A stretch of 64,000 bases of DNA, from contig NZ_CP139707.1 in assembly GCF_034377145.1 (NCBI RefSeq), positions 1,187,001 to 1,251,000 on the forward strand, written 5' to 3'. Below are positions 20,261-29,078 of the stretch, piece by piece. The notes under the pieces were generated by a model. It searched no databases, was not told the origin of the DNA, and saw nothing but the letters and a program-made list of their open reading frames with translations. The DNA comes from Sulfitobacter sp. OXR-159 (lineage in GTDB: Bacteria > Pseudomonadota > Alphaproteobacteria > Rhodobacterales > Rhodobacteraceae). Position 1 is the first letter of the stretch; the number at the start of each line of letters is the position of its first letter. A program made the position numbers and the translations under genes.

Positions 20261-21268
20261 TCAGCCGCCCGTGTGGCTCATGTGGCGCGGCATCTGCCCG
20301 TCGACGCGCTGGCGGGAATAGTCGAAATCATGCCCCTTGGGCTTGCGGTCGATCGCCGCGCGGATCGCCTCTTGCAGCGGGACATCCGTATCGGGGTGAT
20401 CGCGCAGTGGGGCGCGCAGATCGGCCACGTCTTCTTGGCCCAGACACATGAAAATCTCACCGGTGCAGGTGACCCGCACGCGGTTGCAGCTTTCGCAGAA
20501 ATTATGGCTCAGCGGGGTGATGAAGCCGATTTTCTGGCCTGTCTCTTCGAGCCGCACATAGCGGGCCGGGCCGCCGGTCCGCTCAGCCAGATCGGTAACG
20601 GTATAATGTTCGGCATAGCGCGCGCGCACGTCTTTGAGGGACCAGAACTGACCAAATCGGTCTTCGTTGCCCAGATCGCCCATCGGCATGACTTCGATCC
20701 ATGTCAGGTCAATCCCACGCTCGGCGCACCACTCGGTGATGCGCGGCAGTTCGGGTTCGTTAAAACCTTTAAGCGCCACAGCGTTGATCTTGATCTTCAG
20801 GCCCGCGCGCTGCGCCGCGTCGATCCCGCGCAGCACCTGCGGCAGGCGCCCCCAGCGGGTGATGTCCGCGAATTTCTGCTCGTTCAGCGTGTCGAGAGAG
20901 ACATTCACCCGCCGCACGCCCGCAGCATAGAGATCATCGGCAAAGCGTTCAAGCTGGCTGCCATTGGTGGTCAGCGTCAGCTCCTTCAGCTTGCCGCTGT
21001 CGAGGTGCCGCTTCATGCCGTCGAAGAAGGTCATGATGCCGCGCCGGACCAGTGGCTCGCCACCGGTGATGCGCAGCTTTTCGACGCCGAGGTTGATGAA
21101 GTTGCTGCACAGGCGGTCCAGCTCCTCAAGCGTTAGCAATTCCTTCTTGGGCAGGAAGGTCATGTTTTCCGACATGCAATAGACGCAGCGAAAATCGCAG
21201 CGGTCAGTGACGGAGACGCGCAGGTAGGTGATTGCGCGCATGAAAGGGTCGATAAGGGGTGCTGTCAT
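20261..21268 (-). CDS. moaA: GTP 3',8-cyclase (molybdenum cofactor biosynthesis protein A)
   Basis: Radical SAM enzyme that, with MoaC, makes cyclic pyranopterin monophosphate from GTP. The N-terminal 4Fe-4S cluster motif is CDFRCVYC (Cys 24, 28, 31); the C-terminal cluster cysteines are in [22 protein letters not shown] is the usual SAM-binding segment. The protein ends in Gly-Gly, the essential MoaA tail. A 7-bp hairpin (GCCCCGC/GCGGGGC, 21283-21301) lies just upstream of the start. moaA is first in a unit with kdtA and the glycosyltransferase, an arrangement with no obvious functional link. Confidence 0.95.
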   Translation of the reverse strand: MTAPLIDPFMRAITYLRVSVTDRCDFRCVYCMSENMTFLPKKELLTLEELDRLCSNFINLGVEKLRITGGEPLVRRGIMTFFDGMKRHLDSGKLKELTLTTNGSQLERFADDLYAAGVRRVNVSLDTLNEQKFADITRWGRLPQVLRGIDAAQRAGLKIKINAVALKGFNEPELPRITEWCAERGIDLTWIEVMPMGDLGNEDRFGQFWSLKDVRARYAEHYTVTDLAERTGGPARYVRLEETGQKIGFITPLSHNFCESCNRVRVTCTGEIFMCLGQEDVADLRAPLRDHPDTDVPLQEAIRAAIDRKPKGHDFDYSRQRVDGQMPRHMSHTGG

Positions 21269-21353
21269 GCCTCATAGGTAATGCCCCGCCCACTGCGGGG
21301 CAAGCGGCATTTGGACGATTGTTAAGGGGGCAGGGCGCGGATAGGCTGCGCGG

Positions 21354-21881
21354 ATGACACGTATTATCTTACCGCTTTTCATCGTCGCCGCCACGGCAGG
21401 CTGCAGCACCCTGTCGGACCGTTTCGGCATGGATGCCTCCCAGTCCGAGCCTGCGGCCGCATCTGCCCCGACCAAAGCCCCGGCAGAGGCCGCAACCGCG
21501 ACCGCGCCGGCCGCTGCGACGCCGCCCGCCGCATCTCCGATCACGACCGGGGGCAGCAGTGCCGAGGCGCTTGATACAACCACCGCCGCCGAGCGCGAAG
21601 CAGCCAGCCGTGCGCCCGCCAGCATCGGTGCCGCCTTGGGGACGACAGTGGTCAGTCTGGGCAGCGCGACAGAGCCGGGCTTGTGGTTGAAAACACCTCT
21701 CGTCGACGCCGAACAGCCGGGCCGGGTGACAAATCCCGCAACGGGCAAATCGGCCGCCGTGACCCTGATCCCGCTGGAGGGGCCTGCAACCGCAGGCAGC
21801 CGCATGTCGCTGCCCGCTTTGCGTTTGATTGGCGCTTCCCTGACAGATCTCACCACGGTCGAAGTCTCGACCGAAGGGTAA
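21354..21881 (+). CDS. Lipoprotein with Ala/Pro-rich linker and RlpA-like C-terminal segment
   Basis: 175-residue predicted lipoprotein: signal MTRIILPLFIVAATAGC with the lipid-attached Cys at 17. Residues 30-65 are an Ala/Pro/Thr linker. The C-terminal 70 residues (PGRVTNPATGKSAAVTLIPL, then GPATAGSRMSLPALRLIGAS) follow the spacing of RlpA-type double-psi beta-barrels but lack the usual NDRGP acidic residue. Homologues are often labelled D-galactarate dehydratase in Rhodobacteraceae, which nothing here supports. A cell-wall-binding role is inference. Convergent with alkD, 9 nt apart. Confidence 0.65.
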   Translation: MTRIILPLFIVAATAGCSTLSDRFGMDASQSEPAAASAPTKAPAEAATATAPAAATPPAASPITTGGSSAEALDTTTAAEREAASRAPASIGAALGTTVVSLGSATEPGLWLKTPLVDAEQPGRVTNPATGKSAAVTLIPLEGPATAGSRMSLPALRLIGASLTDLTTVEVSTEG

Positions 21882-21890
21882 GGCGCGGGG

Positions 21891-22589
21891 TCAGCCTGCG
21901 CCGTCTGACTTTTTCAGCAGGCGTAGCGCTTCTTTCACCGCGAAAGGTTTCATCGCCTCCCCATGGGTGGCGACAAAGGCGCGGGTGCGCTCGGGATCGT
22001 GTTTCGACAGGTCGCGCAGCCACCAACCGATCGCCTTTTGGATGAACCAACGGTGATCCGGCACCATCGTCGCGGCCCAGCCTAGGATGCGGTCCCGCGC
22101 GGCAAGCTCTTCTGGTTTAGGATTGTTCTGCTTGGTCCACGGTAGGGTCGACACCAGCGCGGCCCGCCGCGTCCAGAGATGATCGGAGGCGACCCAGCCT
22201 TCCACTTCGTCCAGACGTGTCGGATCGGCCACCAGACGTTTCTGCGCGGCCATGCTGGCATGGTCGGCAATCGCCCAACTGTCGAAATCCGCGGTCCAGC
22301 TTGCGATCAACGCCCATGCGGCTTGATCGTCGGGGCGCAGTCGCGCTTGGGTCAGCAGCTTTGCTGCCGCGACGCGGGCCTCGAAAATATCCGACTGCCA
22401 CAGGCCGTCGGCAAGGGCGACACGGCCCTCAACATCGAGTGCGTCGCGCCAGTTCTGGGCAAGCTCTGCAATCTGCGGATTGGTGAGGCCAAGGTAGCGC
22501 CGGTCGGCTTTGTGATAGGCGCGCATCTCTTCGGCGCGGGCCGGGTTGGCCTGCGCTTCGAGGTCCTCAAGGGCGGTTTCCAAATTCAT
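21891..22589 (-). CDS. DNA alkylation repair protein (AlkD family)
   Basis: HEAT-like-repeat DNA glycosylase family protein, 232 residues. Residues known to contact alkylated bases in Bacillus AlkD appear with the right spacing: Trp and Asp in DSWAIADH, Arg in WTRRAAL, and Trp in KAIGWWLRDLSK. It probably removes N3- or N7-alkyl purines without base flipping. The start overlaps the glmS stop by 4 nt (ATGA type), so it is the last gene of a glmU-glmS-alkD unit. Confidence 0.85.
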   Translation of the reverse strand: MNLETALEDLEAQANPARAEEMRAYHKADRRYLGLTNPQIAELAQNWRDALDVEGRVALADGLWQSDIFEARVAAAKLLTQARLRPDDQAAWALIASWTADFDSWAIADHASMAAQKRLVADPTRLDEVEGWVASDHLWTRRAALVSTLPWTKQNNPKPEELAARDRILGWAATMVPDHRWFIQKAIGWWLRDLSKHDPERTRAFVATHGEAMKPFAVKEALRLLKKSDGAG

Positions 22590-24406
22590 TCCACCGTCAC
22601 CGATTTCGCCAGATTGCGCGGCTGGTCCACATCCGTGCCTTTGGCAACGGCGGTGTGATAGGCCAGCAACTGCGCCGGAACCGCATAGAGGATCGGGGCC
22701 AGTGCATCCGGGACGGGGGGCATTTCGATGCTGAACCAGACGCCTTCATTGGCTTCGGCCTGACCTTTGGAGTCGGAAATCAGGATCACCTTGCCCTTGC
22801 GCGCCATGACCTCTTGCATGTTGCTGACGGTCTTGTCGAAGAGCGCGTCGCGCGGCGCCATAACGACCACCGGCACATGCTCATCCACCAGTGCGATGGG
22901 GCCGTGCTTCAGTTCACCTGATGCATAAGCTTCGGCGTGTATGTAGCTGATTTCCTTTAGTTTTAAGGCGCCTTCGAGAGCGAGGGGATACATCTGACCT
23001 CGGCCAAGGAACAGCACGTCACGGGCATGGGAGAGCTTGAGCGCGGCCTCTTGCATTGTGTCGTTCTGTTCAAGCGCCGTGCTGATGATCGCGGGCAGCC
23101 CCCGCAGGCTTGAGATGTGATCGGCGAATGTCTCGGCGCTGATCGCGTCGCGGTCCCGTGCGGCCTTGAGAACCAGCGCAAAAAGCACGACCAATTGGCA
23201 GGTGAAGGCTTTGGTTGAGGCGACGCCAACCTCGACACCGGCATGGATCGGCAAGGCCAGATCGCTTTCGCGGGCGATGGAGCTTTCGGGCACGTTGACG
23301 ACGGAAAGGATACGCGCGGCTTTGCCCTCGCAATAGCGCAGGGCGGCCAGCGTATCTGCGGTTTCCCCTGATTGGCTGACGAAAACCGCCAGCGTACGCG
23401 GCGGGATCGGCGGCTCACGGTAGCGGAATTCCGAGGCGACATCGACTTCGACCGGCAGACGGGCGATCTTTTCAAACCAGTATTTCGCGGTGAAACAGGC
23501 ATAGGACGCAGTGCCGCAGGCCACCATGACGATCCGGTCAAACTGCGTAAAATCAATATCTTGCGCGCTGATGTTGATCTCGCCTTCGGGGGTCAGGTAG
23601 TGGCCGATGGCCGCACCGATCACGCCGGGTTGCTCGGCGATCTCTTTGGCCATGAAGTGCTTGTGCCCGGCCTTGTCGATGCGGGTGCTGTCAATCTGCA
23701 CGGATTTGATTGCGCGGTTGGCCAGCGCCCCGTTGCGGTCGGTGATCTCTACCGACGTGCGGGTGAGGACGGCGCAATCCCCCTCTTCGAGATAGGCAAT
23801 TCGGTTGGTCAGCGGGGCCAGCGCGATGGCATCGCTGCCCACATACATCTCACCCTCACCATAGCCGATGGCCAAGGGGGACCCCTTGCGCGCCGCGATC
23901 ATCAGGTCTTCGTGCCCGTCAAAAAGGAATGCCAGCGCAAAGGCGCCTTCGAGGCGGGCGAGGGTCTGTTTGGCGGCCTCCACCGGGCCTGCGCCCTGCG
24001 CCATATGATGCTGGGTCAGCAGGGCGACGGTTTCGGTATCGGTCTCGGTCACGAAATGCGCGCCATGTTCGGCCAGTTCTGCCCGCAGTTCGCGGAAGTT
24101 TTCGATGATCCCGTTGTGCACCACGGCTACCGGCCCGGCCTGATGCGGGTGGGCGTTGGTCACGCTCGGCGCGCCATGGGTGGCCCAGCGGGTGTGACCG
24201 ATGCCGGACTTGCCCGCCAGCGGCTCATGCACCAGCGCGTCCGAGAGGTTCACCAGCTTGCCCAAGGCGCGACGACGGTCGAGTTTGCCGTTGTTCAGCG
24301 TGGCAATGCCAGCACTGTCATAGCCGCGATATTCCAGCCGTTTCAACGACTCTACCAGAATGGGAGCGACTTCATGGGTGCCAAGCACCCCCACAATTCC
24401 ACACAT
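22586..24406 (-). CDS. glmS: Glutamine-fructose-6-phosphate aminotransferase (isomerizing)
   Basis: First step of UDP-GlcNAc synthesis: fructose-6-phosphate plus glutamine to glucosamine-6-phosphate. The N-terminal glutaminase starts MCGIVGVLG with the catalytic Cys at position 2; RWATHGAPS and HNGIIENF are the class II amidotransferase marks. Two SIS domains follow (VSQSGETADTLAALR and related), and the chain ends in LAKSVTVE, the conserved closing tail. 606 residues is full length. glmU is immediately upstream, giving two non-consecutive steps of the same pathway in one unit. No glmS ribozyme-like leader is possible in the 2-nt gap. Confidence 0.97.
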   Translation of the reverse strand: MCGIVGVLGTHEVAPILVESLKRLEYRGYDSAGIATLNNGKLDRRRALGKLVNLSDALVHEPLAGKSGIGHTRWATHGAPSVTNAHPHQAGPVAVVHNGIIENFRELRAELAEHGAHFVTETDTETVALLTQHHMAQGAGPVEAAKQTLARLEGAFALAFLFDGHEDLMIAARKGSPLAIGYGEGEMYVGSDAIALAPLTNRIAYLEEGDCAVLTRTSVEITDRNGALANRAIKSVQIDSTRIDKAGHKHFMAKEIAEQPGVIGAAIGHYLTPEGEINISAQDIDFTQFDRIVMVACGTASYACFTAKYWFEKIARLPVEVDVASEFRYREPPIPPRTLAVFVSQSGETADTLAALRYCEGKAARILSVVNVPESSIARESDLALPIHAGVEVGVASTKAFTCQLVVLFALVLKAARDRDAISAETFADHISSLRGLPAIISTALEQNDTMQEAALKLSHARDVLFLGRGQMYPLALEGALKLKEISYIHAEAYASGELKHGPIALVDEHVPVVVMAPRDALFDKTVSNMQEVMARKGKVILISDSKGQAEANEGVWFSIEMPPVPDALAPILYAVPAQLLAYHTAVAKGTDVDQPRNLAKSVTVE

Positions 24407-24408
24407 GT

Positions 24409-25761
24409 TTAGCTGCCCCTCTGCATTTTCGCCTTCTTGGCCTTTAAAATTTCGAACATTTTGCGGGCCATGCCCGGTTTTTCGATTTGCGGCGCGCGCG
24501 ATAGGGCCAGCGCCTCTGGCTCCACGTCCGAAGTGATGACCGAACCCGAGCCGGTCATCGCGCCTTCGCCGATTGTCACCGGGGCCACCAGCATGGTGTT
24601 CGACCCGATGAAAGCGCCCGCGCCGATGGTGGTGTGATGTTTCATCACACCGTCATAATTGCAGGTGATCGTGCCCGCCCCGATGTTGCTCCGCGCGCCG
24701 ACGGTGGCATCGCCGATATAGCTCAGGTGGTTGACCTTGGCCCCTTCGGCGATCTGCGCGTTCTTCACTTCGACGAAATTGCCGATGCGCACATCTTCGG
24801 CCAATTCCGCGCCGGGGCGCAGGCGGGCGTAGGGGCCGACCACGCCGCCGCGTGAGACATGGCACCCTTCGAGATGCGAGAAGGCGCGGATCGTGCTGCC
24901 GGATTCCACGGTCACATTCGGGCCGAAGACGACGTTGGGTTCTACCACCGTGTCGCGGCCAATATAGGTGTCGCGGGATAGAAAGACCGTTTCGGGGGCG
25001 ACCAAGGTTACGCCGTCTTCCATCAGCAGCGCGCGGGCGCGGGCTTGGAACGCAGCCTCGGCCCGGGCGAGGTCGCCGCGAGAGTTCACGCCCATCGTCT
25101 CGGCCTCGGTACAGGTGACCACGGTGGCGCTGCGCCCTTCGGCGCGGGCAAGGCCGATGATGTCGGTGAGGTAGTATTCTTCGGAAGCGTTGTCGTTGCC
25201 CACTTTGTCGATCAGATCGAACAGAAGCTCGGCTTTGCAAGCCACCACGCCGGAATTGCACAGGGTAATGGTGCGTTCCTCGGGCGAGGCGTCCTTGAAC
25301 TCAACGATACGCTTCAAGGTGTCGCCCTGCACCACCAGACGGCCATAACGGGCGGGGTCGGCGGCTTCGAACCCCAGCACCACCACATCATGGGTGGCCA
25401 AAGCTTCTTGCATCTTTTCCAATGTCTCGGGCTGCACGAAGGGCGTGTCGCCGTAAAGCACCAGCGCCATACCGTCGAAACCTTCCAACGCCGGGCGGGC
25501 CTGTGCCACCGCATGGGCCGTGCCCAGCTGTTCGGTCTGTTCGACCACCTGCGCATCCTCGTCAAAGTGGGTCGCGGCCGCGCGTACCTGATCCGCCCCG
25601 TGGCCCGCCACCACAACCGTATGGCGGGGGCCAAGCATGGCGCCTGCGGCCATGGCGTGTTCGAGCATGGGAGCGGAGGCGACGCGGTGCAGCACCTTTG
25701 GCAGGTCCGAGTTCATCCGTGTCCCCTTGCCCGCGGCGAGGATGATCAGTGCAGTTTCCAT
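24409..25761 (-). CDS. glmU: Bifunctional GlmU: GlcNAc-1-P uridyltransferase / glucosamine-1-P acetyltransferase
   Basis: Makes UDP-GlcNAc for peptidoglycan and lipid A. The N-terminal domain has LAAGKGTRMNSDLPKVLH (nucleotide-binding loop) and YGDTPF; the C-terminal half, from about residue 250, is a left-handed beta-helix acetyltransferase with hexapeptide repeats (RIGNFVEVKNAQI, LSYIGDATVGARSNIGAG, FIGSNTMLVAPVTIGE). 450 residues is usual. It starts at 25761 and is divergent from gph; it heads the glmU-glmS-alkD unit. Confidence 0.97.
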   Translation of the reverse strand: METALIILAAGKGTRMNSDLPKVLHRVASAPMLEHAMAAGAMLGPRHTVVVAGHGADQVRAAATHFDEDAQVVEQTEQLGTAHAVAQARPALEGFDGMALVLYGDTPFVQPETLEKMQEALATHDVVVLGFEAADPARYGRLVVQGDTLKRIVEFKDASPEERTITLCNSGVVACKAELLFDLIDKVGNDNASEEYYLTDIIGLARAEGRSATVVTCTEAETMGVNSRGDLARAEAAFQARARALLMEDGVTLVAPETVFLSRDTYIGRDTVVEPNVVFGPNVTVESGSTIRAFSHLEGCHVSRGGVVGPYARLRPGAELAEDVRIGNFVEVKNAQIAEGAKVNHLSYIGDATVGARSNIGAGTITCNYDGVMKHHTTIGAGAFIGSNTMLVAPVTIGEGAMTGSGSVITSDVEPEALALSRAPQIEKPGMARKMFEILKAKKAKMQRGS

Positions 25762-25899
25762 GTAAATCTCTTTGTCCTTCAGCTTGCATTCTCTTTACGC
25801 GCTTCGCACAAAGGCGCAAGGTTGTGGCCCATCAAACTAGATTGCGGTCTGCAACACGATGCCATTTTGCAAGGCGGGGTTCCGCCCAAGGAGTACCCA

Positions 25900-26574
25900 G
25901 TGAAGACAGTCGTTTTCGATCTCGACGGCACTTTGGCCGATACCTCAGGCGATTTGATCGCCGCCGCCAACGCCTGTTTCCGTGACATGGGCGAGGGCGA
26001 TGTGCTGGTTCATGCCGAGGATGCGGGCACCGCGCTGCGTGGCGGGCGAGCCATGCTGACGCTCGGAATGCAAAAGCTGGGCCGTGCCGATGATGCGGCG
26101 ATGATCGACCGATACTATCCCATGCTGCTCGAAGCCTATGGGCGCGACATCGACACCCATACCATCATGTACCCCGGCGCGATGGAGGCAGTGGCCGCGC
26201 TCAAGGCCGCAGGCTACCGCGTGGCGATCTGCACCAACAAACCCGAGGCTTTGGCAGAGTTGCTGTTGACCCGGCTTGGCGTGCGGGATGCATTCGGCGG
26301 GATGCTGGGGGCTGATAGTCTGGACGTGCGTAAACCCGACCCCGAGCATCTGTTCGAAACCGCCCGGCGTGCCGGCGGCGATCCGGCACAATGCGTGTTG
26401 ATCGGGGACAGCGACACCGACCGCAAAACCGCTAAAGCCGCCGGGGTGCCCTGTGTGTTGGTAACTTTTGGCCCCTCGGGCGAGGACATGGCAGCGCTGG
26501 AGCCCGAAGCCCTGTTGGACGATTTTGCCGACCTGCCGGAGGTCATCGAGCGGTTGATCGGCAAGGCCGCCTGA
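25900..26574 (+). CDS. gph: Phosphoglycolate phosphatase-like HAD hydrolase
   Basis: HAD-superfamily phosphatase of 224 residues. Motif I FDLDGTLADT (nucleophile Asp), motif II ICTNKP, motif III KPDPEHL and motif IV GDSDTD are all intact, with an alpha-helical cap between about residues 15 and 80. It most likely hydrolyses 2-phosphoglycolate made in DNA 3'-end repair or by oxygenation. The GTG at 25900 is chosen because it follows AAGGAG by 7 nt and sits directly before the motif I strand; the long upstream open frame is antisense to glmU. Confidence 0.88.
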   Translation: MKTVVFDLDGTLADTSGDLIAAANACFRDMGEGDVLVHAEDAGTALRGGRAMLTLGMQKLGRADDAAMIDRYYPMLLEAYGRDIDTHTIMYPGAMEAVAALKAAGYRVAICTNKPEALAELLLTRLGVRDAFGGMLGADSLDVRKPDPEHLFETARRAGGDPAQCVLIGDSDTDRKTAKAAGVPCVLVTFGPSGEDMAALEPEALLDDFADLPEVIERLIGKAA

Positions 26575-26768
26575 CAGAAGAACGTTTCACCGGCAGTCTC
26601 GCGCAGCGCGAGCCGATCTCTGAAGGCGCGATGAAGGCGTCGGAGGTGAAACGGCACGGGCGGTTGCACCGGTACAGGACGACCCCCGCCGAGGTGGCCT
26701 TACTGGAACAGGAATTCGCCACGTCAATGGGAGCGAATTCCTGCCTCACCGTGGCCTCGGGCGGCTAG
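26571..26768 (+). pseudogene. Truncated DegT/DnrJ/EryC1-type aminotransferase fragment
   Basis: A continuous 65-codon frame starting inside the gph stop reads TEERFTGSLAQREPISEGA, then HGRLHRYRTTPAEV, ALLEQEFATSMGA and CLTVASGG before a stop. This recalls the first 70 or so residues of roseobacter DegT-family aminotransferases (FTGS..QQE.I, GRLHRYN, LEQEFA, LAVASGGYA). The catalytic lysine domain, about 300 residues, is absent. There is no good start codon or RBS, and small internal losses are apparent (for example around the GEVSEAA region). Interpreted as the 5' remnant of a gene deleted by the convergent neighbour's arrival. Assignment rests on recalled homologues. Confidence 0.6.
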
Positions 26769-26770
26769 GT

Positions 26771-27247
26771 TTAGAAGCGGATCATGCCGTGTTTGCCCAT
26801 ATCGGGTTTCTCGCCGGTCAGTTGGGCTTTGCCGATCTCATAGAGAAATTTGAACCCGCCATCGGTGGCCCAGACCTCGGCTTCGGTCAGGTCGAAGCGG
26901 ATCAGTTGCACATCGGGGTCTTGTTTGCCGTCCTCGAACCACGCGCCCGCAATGGCGTTCCAGATCTTGTCCAACTCAGTCGGGTTGGTCACGGCAGAGA
27001 CATGACCGTCGATCCGTGCCCAAAGAGATTCGTTCTTGCTGGCGATCAGATATTCCGCAGCGGCACGGCCCTCGGCAGACTTCGCCAAATCGGTGCCTTT
27101 GGCGGTGATAAACCAGAGCACGGCGGAACGGTCGTCTTCGTCGATGTAGTGGGTCATCGGGATCGCACGGGCGGTCTTGGTTGCCAGCATCCCGGCGCGG
27201 GTGTCGTCCAGACGGTCCCAGAACTCTTTTTTCAGATCATCGCTCAT
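26771..27247 (-). CDS. General stress protein 26-like PPOX-fold protein
   Basis: 158-residue flavin-reductase-like split-barrel protein of the pyridoxamine 5'-phosphate oxidase superfamily, general stress 26 type: FWDRLDDTRAGMLATK opening, then VLWFITAKGTDLAKSAEG and a VSAVTNPTELDKIWN helix. Probably binds FMN or F420-like cofactor; activity unknown. Start at 27247 follows GCGAG at 6 nt spacing; a start two codons upstream is possible. It is transcribed away from the leucine operon, and the two share a 143-nt promoter region. Confidence 0.8.
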   Translation of the reverse strand: MSDDLKKEFWDRLDDTRAGMLATKTARAIPMTHYIDEDDRSAVLWFITAKGTDLAKSAEGRAAAEYLIASKNESLWARIDGHVSAVTNPTELDKIWNAIAGAWFEDGKQDPDVQLIRFDLTEAEVWATDGGFKFLYEIGKAQLTGEKPDMGKHGMIRF

Positions 27248-27327
27248 TTGCATCTCGCTTTGTTGTAGTGTTCCCTTGGTCGCAGGGCCAACCCGCCGCG
27301 GCGCAGCGCGGTTCCACATCGCGCCGC

Positions 27328-27371
27328 TTGACGCAAAGCGGGCGGGGCGGTAGGTAATGAACAAGCGTTCA
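27328..27371 (+). promoter_or_regulatory. Putative promoter and operator of the leucine-catabolism operon
   Basis: TTGACG (27328-27333), 17-nt spacer, TAGGTA (27351-27356). Immediately downstream, overlapping the expected transcription start, is the perfect inverted repeat TGAAC-AAGC-GTTCA (27358-27371). This placement is typical of a repressor operator, for example of a TetR-family regulator. No regulator gene is in the window. Confidence 0.45.
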
Positions 27372-27390
27372 ATAAATCGGGGGAGAAGCC

Positions 27391-28551
27391 GTGTTCAACG
27401 CAAGTATGCAGTTTGATCTGGGAGAAGACGTCGCGGCCATGCGTGAGATGGTGCACCGCTGGGCGCAGGAGCGCGTCAAGCCGATGGCGGCCGAGATCGA
27501 CACGAAGAACGAATTCCCGCCTGAACTTTGGACCGAGATGGGCGAACTGGGCCTCTTGGGCATGACCGTCGAAGAAGAGTTCGGCGGCTCTGGTCTTGGC
27601 TACGTCGCCCACACTGTCGCGGTCGAAGAGATCGCCCGCGCCTCGGCCTCGGTCTCGCTTTCCTACGGGGCGCATTCCAACCTCTGCGTGAACCAGATCA
27701 AGCTGAACGGCACGCCAGAGCAAAAGGCGCAGTTCTTGCCGAAACTCTGCTCGGGCGAGCATGTCGGTGCGTTGGCCATGTCCGAAGTGGGCGCGGGCAG
27801 TGACGTGGTGAGCATGAAGCTGAATGCCGAAAAGCGGAACGATCACTTCCGCCTGAACGGCAACAAATACTGGATCACCAATGGCCCCGATGCCGAGACG
27901 CTGGTGGTTTACGCCAAGACCAACCCCGAGGCGGGCTCGAAGGGGATCACCGCCTTCCTGATTGAAAAGTCGATGAAGGGCTTCACCACCTCGAACCATT
28001 TCGACAAGCTGGGCATGCGCGGCTCGAACACCGCCGAATTGATTTTTGAAGATTGCGAAGTGCCCTTCGAGAACATCCTCGGCGAAGAGGGCAAGGGCGT
28101 GCGCGTGCTGATGTCGGGCCTCGACTACGAGCGCGTCGTGCTCGCGGGCATCGGCCTTGGCATCATGGCCGCCTGTCTGGATGAGATCATGCCCTATATG
28201 GCCGAGCGCAAGCAGTTCGGCCAGCGCATCGGGGATTTCCAACTGATGCAGGGCAAGATGGCGGATATGTACACCGCGATGAACTCGGCCCGGGCCTATG
28301 TCTACAGCGTGGCGCAGGCTTGTGACCGGGGCGATGTGACCCGTCAGGACGCGGCGGCTTGCTGCCTCTATGCCTCGGAACAAGCGATGGTGCAGGCGCA
28401 TCAGGCGGTGCAGGCGATGGGCGGCGCGGGCTATCTCAGCGACAATCCCGTGGGCCGCATCTTCCGCGATGCCAAGCTGATGGAGATCGGCGCGGGCACC
28501 TCGGAAATCCGCCGCATGTTGGTGGGCCGTGAGATGATGGGGGCCATGTGA
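27391..28551 (+). CDS. ivd: Isovaleryl-CoA dehydrogenase
   Basis: FAD acyl-CoA dehydrogenase of 386 residues that oxidises isovaleryl-CoA to 3-methylcrotonyl-CoA in leucine breakdown. Marks: [15 protein letters not shown] (FAD/substrate loop), [10 protein letters not shown], the catalytic Glu of isovaleryl-CoA dehydrogenases in [10 protein letters not shown] (the position differs from other acyl-CoA dehydrogenases, which supports the assignment), and [16 protein letters not shown]. The start is GTG at 27391 after GGGGGAG. It is the first gene of the liu-type operon and overlaps the next start (TGATG). Confidence 0.94.
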   Translation: MFNASMQFDLGEDVAAMREMVHRWAQERVKPMAAEIDTKNEFPPELWTEMGELGLLGMTVEEEFGGSGLGYVAHTVAVEEIARASASVSLSYGAHSNLCVNQIKLNGTPEQKAQFLPKLCSGEHVGALAMSEVGAGSDVVSMKLNAEKRNDHFRLNGNKYWITNGPDAETLVVYAKTNPEAGSKGITAFLIEKSMKGFTTSNHFDKLGMRGSNTAELIFEDCEVPFENILGEEGKGVRVLMSGLDYERVVLAGIGLGIMAACLDEIMPYMAERKQFGQRIGDFQLMQGKMADMYTAMNSARAYVYSVAQACDRGDVTRQDAAACCLYASEQAMVQAHQAVQAMGGAGYLSDNPVGRIFRDAKLMEIGAGTSEIRRMLVGREMMGAM

Positions 28552-29036
28552 TGCGCGCCGCGCTGCTGGCCTGTGCGCTTCTTGCGGGGCCGGTGGCCGC
28601 GCAAGAGATCACCTATTCCGACGCTGCCACCGCAGAATGTCTGGCCGGGGCGCAAGAGTTCACCGACCAGCGCGCCTGTATCGGCTTGTCGTCAAACCTC
28701 TGCATGGAAGCGCCGGGCGGCTATTCGACCTATGGCATGGGCGGCTGTCTGGACGCGGAGCTGACCTTCTGGGACGGCTTGCTGAACGAGAACTACCGCG
28801 CGCGGATGGTGCAGTCCAAATCTGCCGATGAGGATGCGGCGCTCTACCAGCCGGAATTGCCCTCTCAGGCCGAGGCCCTGCGTGACATGCAGCGCGCGTG
28901 GATTACCTTTCGCGATGCCGCCTGCGATTATGAACGCAGCCAATGGGGCGGTGGCACGGGCGGCGGGCCTGCAACCTTGGCCTGCCTGATGCAGATGACG
29001 GCCGAACAGGCTCTGCGTCTGGGGGCGGCCTATTAA
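28551..29036 (+). CDS. LprI-like (DUF1311) exported protein
   Basis: 161-residue protein with a Sec signal ([18 protein letters not shown], cleavage after AAQ or AVA near residue 17). The mature part has the DUF1311 pattern: paired cysteines (AEC, RACIG, NLCME, GGCLDAELTFWD), then LRDMQRAWITFRDAACDYE and a late CLMQMTAEQALRL. In mycobacterial LprI this domain inhibits lysozyme. Here its start overlaps the ivd stop codon, so it is expressed with leucine catabolism; the link is unexplained. Confidence 0.75.
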   Translation: MRAALLACALLAGPVAAQEITYSDAATAECLAGAQEFTDQRACIGLSSNLCMEAPGGYSTYGMGGCLDAELTFWDGLLNENYRARMVQSKSADEDAALYQPELPSQAEALRDMQRAWITFRDAACDYERSQWGGGTGGGPATLACLMQMTAEQALRLGAAY

Positions 29037-29078
29037 CCGCGTCACGAAGTGTCGGCCTGACAGGACGGAGGGATCAGG

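Noticed and set aside
21283..21301. Hairpin before moaA considered as a Moco riboswitch
   Set aside because: Only one short stem in less than 90 nt; the known Moco RNA is larger and has several helices.
21354..21881. D-galactarate dehydratase label for the lipoprotein
   Set aside because: 175 residues with a lipobox and a disordered linker cannot form that enzyme.
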